Shown here one piece after another: positions 57,619 to 64,000 of a stretch of 64,000 bases of DNA. Location: contig JAPWGK010000005.1 of NCBI GenBank assembly GCA_029641185.1, positions 1,302,001 to 1,366,000 on the forward strand. Direction: 5' to 3'. Source of the DNA: Pseudofabraea citricarpa (lineage: Eukaryota > Ascomycota > Leotiomycetes > Helotiales > Dermateaceae). How positions within the stretch are numbered: position 1 is the stretch's first letter; every line of letters begins with the position of its first letter. The translations under genes and the position numbers were made by a program. The notes below the pieces were generated by a model. That model saw only the letters and a program-made list of their open reading frames with translations. It did not search any database and was not told where the DNA came from.

Positions 57619-58823
57619 TTATGTTGGGCAGGAATATGGAAGGGTGAGGTCTGGAGGTTTGGAGAGGGTTTGCGAGTGGTGGAGTGAGACGATAGCTGGC
57701 AGTCGACTGATGGATGGATGGGTAATAATAAACCAGCGCCAGCACCCAAATGTGCAAATGTGGGGTTCCCGGCGCCGGCTGTGAGTGAGGTGTGGAAGGC
57801 TTGAGGGATGTTGCCCAAGTCATCGGTAGAGGGACAGGCCTCAGGCAAGATAATTATAAAACAAGGTAAGCAGAGAGCAAGTATCTTCTTGTAGCTCTAT
57901 GAGGGCACTGGTCCTAACAATGTACTGGTCTTGAGAAGCATAATTGACTCGATGACCTCGCATACCTCGTTGACGTAAATAGCGTCAAGGCCACTGAAGA
58001 GGTCGAGGTCTCACCCCGAGAGAGAAGGGTGTGTCGGCTAAAAACTTAATACCGCTTAGAGGGACTCAATTGCCAGTCAGCATGCCTTTTGGAATGAAAC
58101 CCATCTCATATCTGAAATAGGTGTGTTGGCTCTACCGTACTAGTTGACACCTCTACATGCACTCGATATTCCTTGATTACGATTGGACATAGCTACGCTG
58201 CAGGTCACCGTGACACCACAAACAGAGAGACACAGAACCGGCTCGTTCGGTCCCGGGAGCTGAGTTTGTCTTGTGAGGACCTATAGCTAGCTAGCTACTT
58301 TATATCTATCTAAGCCAACCCAACTACTGTACCAAAGGGCCGCCGTGCTTCCGTCCCTACATGACATGATGACAACCGGACTAACTGCAATAACGAATTT
58401 CCGTGTCGAACCCTCCTCCTCCAATAGAGTCGTCTGCGTAACGGGGTCGGACGTGCTAAATGGCTCCCGATTGAGGCGGAGTGCTCAACAACGCGTGTGC
58501 AGATGGCACCATCTGCATCAGGAATTTATATAAGAAGTGGCCCTCGCCGTCGCAGAGAAGAATGGATGAAATCTGCGGCGTTCAAGGAGCCCGCCTACCC
58601 GCCTCACGCTCTAGCTGTCTTGTCATCACTCACTAGATACATCATCTGATAGCGCTGCCATGTCGCCTAGCCTGCAAGCCCGCAGCCCGCAGCCCTCAAT
58701 CAAATGACTTGATGCTCCCCTTCTAAGCATGGCCCAAAGTCAAGCGCCCTCTGTTCGCTGTTCGGACTTTTTTCTTTCGTCTGATGTCTGTATGGGAGGT
58801 ACGGTAGGCGCTGGGCACGCGAG

Positions 58824-58854
<31 letters not shown>

Positions 58855-59308
58855 CCAGTCTCTCGCATCTCGCTGCAGCCCCGGCACAACCTTGCATTAT
58901 TGCACATCTTCGGGGTCCCGAACTAGCCGTAGCCCGGTGGAGGTCCTGGCATGCTTTGATGACCGTCGTCATTTTCGGCCTCATCATTTCGTCTCCCTCT
59001 ATTTATTTGGGCGCGTAGTCAGCATCTGCTTGCAAAGCCAAACTTTCAGAGGATTCAGAAGGCCATGGACTGAGAGCGGACGACGGGCAGCTTGGAATTA
59101 CTCATCTCACGTACAGTACAGTAGGAAGCCCGCCCCTCCCTTCAGCCTTAAACGAAAAGAGACAAAGCGTGGCGGCGAAGAAATGACGTTGGGCTAGCTG
59201 CTGATTCACTGAGGTCGTAGTCCCGCGTTGAATATTTATCTCACCGACTCCCCCTTCGACAAACCCGCTCTCCACGCCGCCAGACGAGAAGAAAAGAGCC
59301 CCGAAATC
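57619..59308. other. Divergent promoter region, MoCF protein and Sec14 protein
   Basis: 1.7 kb without a supported gene. It holds a GCTCTG hexamer tract at 58824-58854 and a small tagctagctagct run at about 58284-58296. No RNA gene was recognised. Confidence 0.5.
58824..58854. repeat. GCTCTG hexamer tandem repeat
   Basis: About five units of gctctg in non-coding sequence. Confidence 0.85.
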
Positions 59309-61008
59309 ATGTCGACAGCAGGTCCCGCCCACAGAGTCCAGTCCGCCGTGGTCGAGTATGGATATCCGCAGGGGCATCTGGGGCATCTGACGGAGGAAGA
59401 GGAAGCCGCGTTCAAGAACTTCAAGGTGCTTTGCGCCGAGAAGGGATACTACACACCGGCAAAGGATGACCGGATAGAGAGCCACGACGATGCGACACTG
59501 CTGTAAGCCGATGCTCCTGTTTCCCATTAATGTCTGCAAAAGATCTGATCCCGCCCTGCGCAGCCGGTTTCTCCGGGCGAGAAGATTTATAGTTCTAGAT
59601 GCCTTCAAGCAGTTCCAGGAGACCGAAGACTGGCGCAAGGCCAACGAGTTGGACAAGCTCTACGAAACAATTGATCTCGCACACTACGAAGAAACTCGCA
59701 GACTCTACCCGCAATGGACCGGCCGGCGCGACCGTCGCGGAATCCCTGTCTACGTCTTCGAAGTCAAGCACCTCAACGCCAAAACCATGTCCGCATATGA
59801 GAAGTCTGCAGTGAAAACCACCACAAAGGCAAAGAATGACGGCAAGACAAGCCCCAAATTACTGCGCCTGTTTGCGCTGTATGAGAACCTGACAAGATTC
59901 GTGATGCCACTGTGTACGGCTATGGGTGACCGGGAATGGGCCAAGACGCCCATCACCCAGAGCAATAACATCGTGGATATTTCAGGCGTCGGATTAAAAC
60001 AGTTTTGGAATTTGAGAACTCATATGCAGGATGCCTCAACCTTAGCGACAGCGCATTACCCGGAAACCTTAGATCGGATCTTTGTGAGTTCCTCGCATGG
60101 ATCTTCCTTTCCACCCACCGTCGCTAATAAGCTTTTCGCAGATAATTGGTGCACCCGCCTTCTTTCCTACCGTTTGGGGCTGGGTCAAGAAATGGTTTGA
60201 CCCTATCACAACCTCGAAAATTTTCATCCTCTCATCGGGCGACATGAAAAAGACCCTGGAGTCCTTTATCGACCCAGCTAATATCCCAAAGAAGTACGGT
60301 GGACAGCTAGAGTTTGAGTTTGGCGATCTGCCGGTTCTTGATGCAGCAGCATTTGGCGAAAATATCAAGTGGAATGGGGACGTCAAAGATTTCCCCCATG
60401 GACCAATGTACTGGGTAAATAAGAAAGGCGAGAAGATTGAAGGCATGGAGGTTGAAGAGGAAGACACGATCCAAGCCATGGCCGTGGGAACAACCGAGGC
60501 GGGAGAGCAGAGACACCAGGAAGTCTGCACACTGCGCCGAAACGTCCTTACAAAAACGCCTACCGTCGAGTTACAGAATGGCAAGGCGGGAGACCCAGCG
60601 GCTGTTTCCGTAATAAGACCAGAATTATACTCGGTCCCAACAGAGGTAGAGTCGGTCCCTACCGTGGTCGTAATCTCGGCACCTCCCGTCGAAGCGAGCA
60701 CGACTCCCAGTGCACCAGCCGTAGTCCAGCCCGAAGAAAGCGCTAAGAAAGACGAGGATGCTCTCCCCGCCACCGAATCAGAAAAGATGGAAGTCCACGA
60801 TGGGGACCTAGTACCAGCATCCCGACCTGAAGCAGTCTCGTTCGTGACGGCATCAGAAGGGATTCAGACACTATCCCTCGAGAACAAGGACGAGGAAAAG
60901 AAGGAAGATGCTCCGCCGCTCCCAGTACTCAATGGAAATGCAGCAAGCCCTCACACGCCAGCTTCTGCCCCAGCCCCGGCTCCAGCTCCCGCTGTGAATG
61001 CCGTGTAG
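59309..61008 (+). CDS. Sec14-like CRAL-TRIO lipid-transfer protein
   Basis: 526 aa, three exons with introns at 59503-59563 and 60084-60141. CRAL_TRIO_N helices (LLRFLRARRFIVLDAFKQFQ) precede the lipid-binding domain: YPQWTGRRDRRGIPVYVFEV, then NIVDISGVGLKQFWNLRTHM, and IIGAPAFFPTVWGWVKKWFD, GDMKKTLESFIDPANIPKKY, GGQLEFEFGD. These match Sec14 phosphatidylinositol/phosphatidylcholine transfer proteins at Golgi and plasma membrane. The last about 170 residues form a Val/Pro/Ala/Glu-rich disordered tail ending in PAP repeats, which yeast Sec14 lacks. ATG 59309 is the first Met; the frame upstream begins only with TTG. Confidence 0.93.
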
Positions 61009-61826
61009 AGGATAATGAGGAGCTGTTTTTGCATGCCGTGGCATAAGCGAGGCGGCGAGGCTGTAAAGGAGTGAAGCGATTAAGTGAACGAACGAACCAG
61101 CCCAGCTCACCAGTCTGCCATTTTTCGACCCGAGCGGATGGTACAGTACGAACTGGACGGCGAGCGGACGAAAAGAGAGAAAGAGAACAAAAAAAAAGGA
61201 AGTGGGGAATCGGTACGTACGCATTCGTACCTAATGGATGTGATGTTGCTTGTGGGTGTTTTTTATTTCTGGATGGATGAATGTATGGATTGATGGATTG
61301 ATGATAGAAAACGGGGAATGAAAGAAAGGACGGTAGTGGTGGTTTAGCATGGATAGATGGACGGATGGACGGATGGACGGATGAGAGCGCGAGAGTAATT
61401 ACATTGTCCTGCGTTGCGTTGCGTTGTGCTGTGTTCATGTTCGTCTTGTGTTGCGTTGTTGATTTTTCTTCTCATCCTTCATCATTCATCATTGTCTGGG
61501 GTTATTGTTCTTGATACCCGCGGGAATTCACAAGCATGGAAACGGGATCATCCACCGAGAGGTGCGTCAGTGCAAAGTAGAGTAAACTAGCATTTTAATT
61601 CCGTCTCACATCGGATATGTGGTTTGTGCCTTTTAAGAAGGAAGAGAACAGTAAATGGAGACGAGGTATCATTTCTTCGTACGTGTTGTTGTGCCGTTGA
61701 TCAAATTACCCCATATCGTATCAAACAGTCCAGCCGTCGATCCATATCTCCTTGTAATCGTACATATCATCTTCGCAATATTTTCATCCTGGATTTCAGG
61801 GTCCATTTCTTCGTTGCTTCGTTCAC
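61009..61826. other. Convergent 3' spacer with tandem repeats
   Basis: 818 bases between Sec14-like and PI31 genes, including GGATGGAC units at 61350-61383. No gene accepted. Confidence 0.5.
61350..61383. repeat. GATGGACG octamer tandem repeat
   Basis: About four units of gatggacg; non-coding. Confidence 0.85.
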
Positions 61827-63071
61827 TCAGATAAAGTCATTCCCACCGAACCCTCCAAATGGGTTTGGAGGTCGACCGTTGTTCCCTCGTGGCGGCCCAT
61901 CGCCTGGTCCCACGGGGTCGTATCTGCTCCCCGGTGGAGCTTGCGGGTCATAGCCTCTGGCATTTCCTTGCCCCCCGAAAATGGGATCGTCAAAGGTTGG
62001 ATGCATGCCTCCGCTTCCCCCACGTCCTCCGCCAAATCCGCCTCCTCCAATCCCGCCAATCCGCAGGGGATCGTGCACTCCAGGGCCCAGGCTAGGTGGG
62101 TGAAGGTCATCGTGGCCTATGCCGAAGGGTGAACGAGCGCCGGGGAAGCCTGGGGCCATCCCTCGAAGTGGCCGCTGGAGATCATACTCGTCGTCAAATC
62201 CTGGAGGTGGGAAGTCACCTGCGGGCGCTGGCCGCCGTGGTATGTCTGCTAGGGGGTCATTGAACGGATAGGGTCGTGCTGGCTGAGGTAAGGTTTCGGG
62301 ATCTGGACGAGGTCGGGGGTTTCGTGCGTGCTCTTCCTCGCGCGTGTAGGCTTCTCGTCGCTCGTGTAGGTCATCTGCGTTTCTGGACTCTTCGTAGCCC
62401 TCTTTTTGTAGCGACGGGAGGAGCTTCTGAACTATCTGACTCTTAAAAGACGCTGCTAGGTCTAAATGCCTGTTAGTCTTTTATGGTGTGATGTGTGATG
62501 TGTAAGATTTCGGAGCATACCTTGGATTCGCGCAGGTGATATGAAAACATCCTTCAGCTTCGTCTCGAGATCTGATCGTTCTTCTCCATTATCCGTCATC
62601 GTGATGCGCACTGGAAGCGCCGCCGACGATACATAATCTTTCGCCACGATCTCAAACCGTGTGATTCTCTCGTCGCCTAATCCGATTCCTCTGATTTCTG
62701 CCTTGCCTCCCAGCCGGTCGACCTTGATGACATACTGCATCGACGACTGCTCATGCGCGTAGAGGAAGGAATGTGAGTTGAAGGTAGCGTTCCACTTTTC
62801 GGGCAGGCGTGGGGCAAGCTGGGTGCATTCTGCTTCTGCGCTCTGTTAGATGAGGCTGGATAGAGGGGTAGAAGATATTCTTACCGATCGAGTGTCCCTC
62901 GCTGAAGCCAAGCAGACGGAACCCGACGGCTGTCATGCATGCGTGTGCGAAAAGAGCAATTGCCTCGTAGGAGGAGCTGAGATCTGAATTGGTATCGTCT
63001 TTCTTGTGGGTTGGCAGCGCCTCTGCCATATGCTTGAGGATGCTCTCGGTGGACAATGGATTGCTCGCCAT
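61827..63071 (-). CDS. Proteasome regulator PI31/Fub1-like
   Basis: 377 aa, three exons: 62885-63071, 62521-62832, 61827-62461; introns 62833-62884 and 62462-62520. The N-terminal FP-type domain (SSYEAIALFAHACMTAVGFR, then LPEKWNATFNSHSFLYAHEQ, QYVIKVDRLGGKAEIRGIGL) is followed by DLAASFKSQIVQKLLP. A Pro/Gly-rich C-terminal region carries GIGHDDLHPPSLGP and GMHPTFDDPIFGG, typical of the PI31 C-terminal domain, which binds the 20S proteasome. PI31 proteins often end in a HbYX motif that docks into the alpha ring; here the end is GGNDFI, with Phe instead of Tyr and Asp before it, so the motif is not canonical. Confidence 0.9.
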
Positions 63072-64000
63072 GATGATGGTGCTCTGAGAGAAAAAGGTGG
63101 GATACGACCTTGAGTTTAGAGAGGGTCGGCGAATCTTGAGATGAAATCCTGCAGACGGGATGGAAGAAAGTTGGTGGTTATGTATCCAGGTAGGTAGGCA
63201 GGGAAGGTGGCGGGGTACATGGCGTAGGCAGTGCTGCCTTTGAGCTTATCCTACCTGATGCTTGGCACAGTTACCTGCGCGGCCCGATTGGATGCCTTAC
63301 GCTCATGGCCTAACGGCAACCCCGCCAAATCAGCTAAAGGACAGGAACGACAAGCACACAGCCTCTCACTATGAAGAATACCTAGGTAAACTTGACATTT
63401 ATAAAATGAATCAAGACATATTAATTGTGCAAAGCTATAAACCTCATATTTTTCTATTTAAATTCCATGCAGGAAGAATATTGCAGATCTCACATAGCTC
63501 ATCAACCAGAGAGCTTGCCGTCTAAATATCAAAAAAGGGAGAATCCGTCATTGGTTTTCAGCTATTGTGAACTGCTGTCGCTTAAAGACTAGACATTGCG
63601 GAGTCTCCGTGGAATGATACTGGCAATGATTTGTACCGATGTAGCAGAAGCTGCGTTTACATTCGGAACAAGCTTGCCCAAGATGTATCTAATCTGTTGG
63701 AAGCGTTGAAGATGTAACTAGTAACTGCCCATGTAAAGAGGTAGTGCAGGGTACACGTTACACCTCTCCTTCTCTTTTTTCTTTTTTCTTTGAAGTGCTC
63801 GCAGATATGAACTAGAATCCAGCATTGCAACTCTTCGTGGGCCTATCCCTTTCTAAATTATGTCTAACGCGATATCTATCTGAATAAGTCGTCACTCTAC
63901 GATGCGGTTGCAATTGTGGAACCCGCCCGATACGAGTATCAAAATAACGGATCGTGGTATCCGGATCAGCTCGAGAACTGTTTTCGCTGTTCAGATGATC
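63072..64000. other. Upstream region of PI31 gene to window end
   Basis: 929 bases, no supported gene. A CTACC/GGTAGG motif lies near 63190. The plus frame at 63262-63525 has no start context or motif and was left out. Confidence 0.5.

Overview
This is nuclear DNA of a filamentous ascomycete (Pezizomycotina). The evidence is: about 20 genes in 64 kb, mostly with short introns (45-65 bp) that carry GT..AG ends and CTAAC/CTGAC-type branch sites; typical fungal families (Zn2Cys6 regulator, PTH11-like receptor, GH5, GH15 and GH47 enzymes, ras, LYC1-type acetyltransferase); and decayed AT-rich repeats that differ by C-to-T and G-to-A changes, as expected from repeat-induced point mutation (RIP). 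A leotiomycete is a plausible guess but cannot be proved from the sequence alone. No bacterial operons, viruses, CRISPR arrays or secondary-metabolite core enzymes were seen.

Layout. 1-6.2 kb: a sugar transporter (cut by the window edge), a Zn2Cys6 regulator and a secreted GH5 glycosidase, all on the plus strand, which looks like a small carbohydrate-use neighbourhood. 6.3-12.1 kb: a tiny charged protein, an amino-acid/GABA permease and, divergent from the permease, a PTH11/SAT4-type membrane protein. 13.3-17.4 kb: two unrecognised genes on either side of a decayed 5S rRNA copy. 18.6-20.6 kb: a secreted glucoamylase with a starch-binding domain. 21.6-26.2 kb: a class I alpha-1,2-mannosidase lying between two inverted, RIP-like repeat copies. 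26.5-35 kb: REV7 (translesion synthesis), an RNF216-like RBR ubiquitin ligase, a LYC1-like acetyltransferase and a short Dcc1 homologue. 35.9-40.6 kb: a 1530-aa DH-PH Rho exchange factor with a RhoGAP-like region. 41-46.4 kb: a CsbD-like small protein and the importin KAP114. 47.8-51.7 kb: an intronless 1277-aa protein with three Zn2Cys6-like cysteine knots and four short repeats, the least explained gene here. 53-53.8 kb: ras. 56.5-63.1 kb: a CinA/MoCF-domain protein, a Sec14 (CRAL-TRIO) protein and the proteasome regulator PI31.

Gene models were built by hand. Introns were accepted when splicing restored the frame and a known family motif, and total CDS lengths were checked for divisibility by three. 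The genes at 1-6.2 kb may act together in carbohydrate uptake and breakdown. The right half is a string of housekeeping genes (nuclear transport, signalling, ubiquitin/proteasome, DNA repair) with no evident shared pathway. I found no convincing new multi-gene system. The best leads are the zinc-knot repeat protein, the scrambled RIP repeats, the 5S relic and the GC-AG intron.
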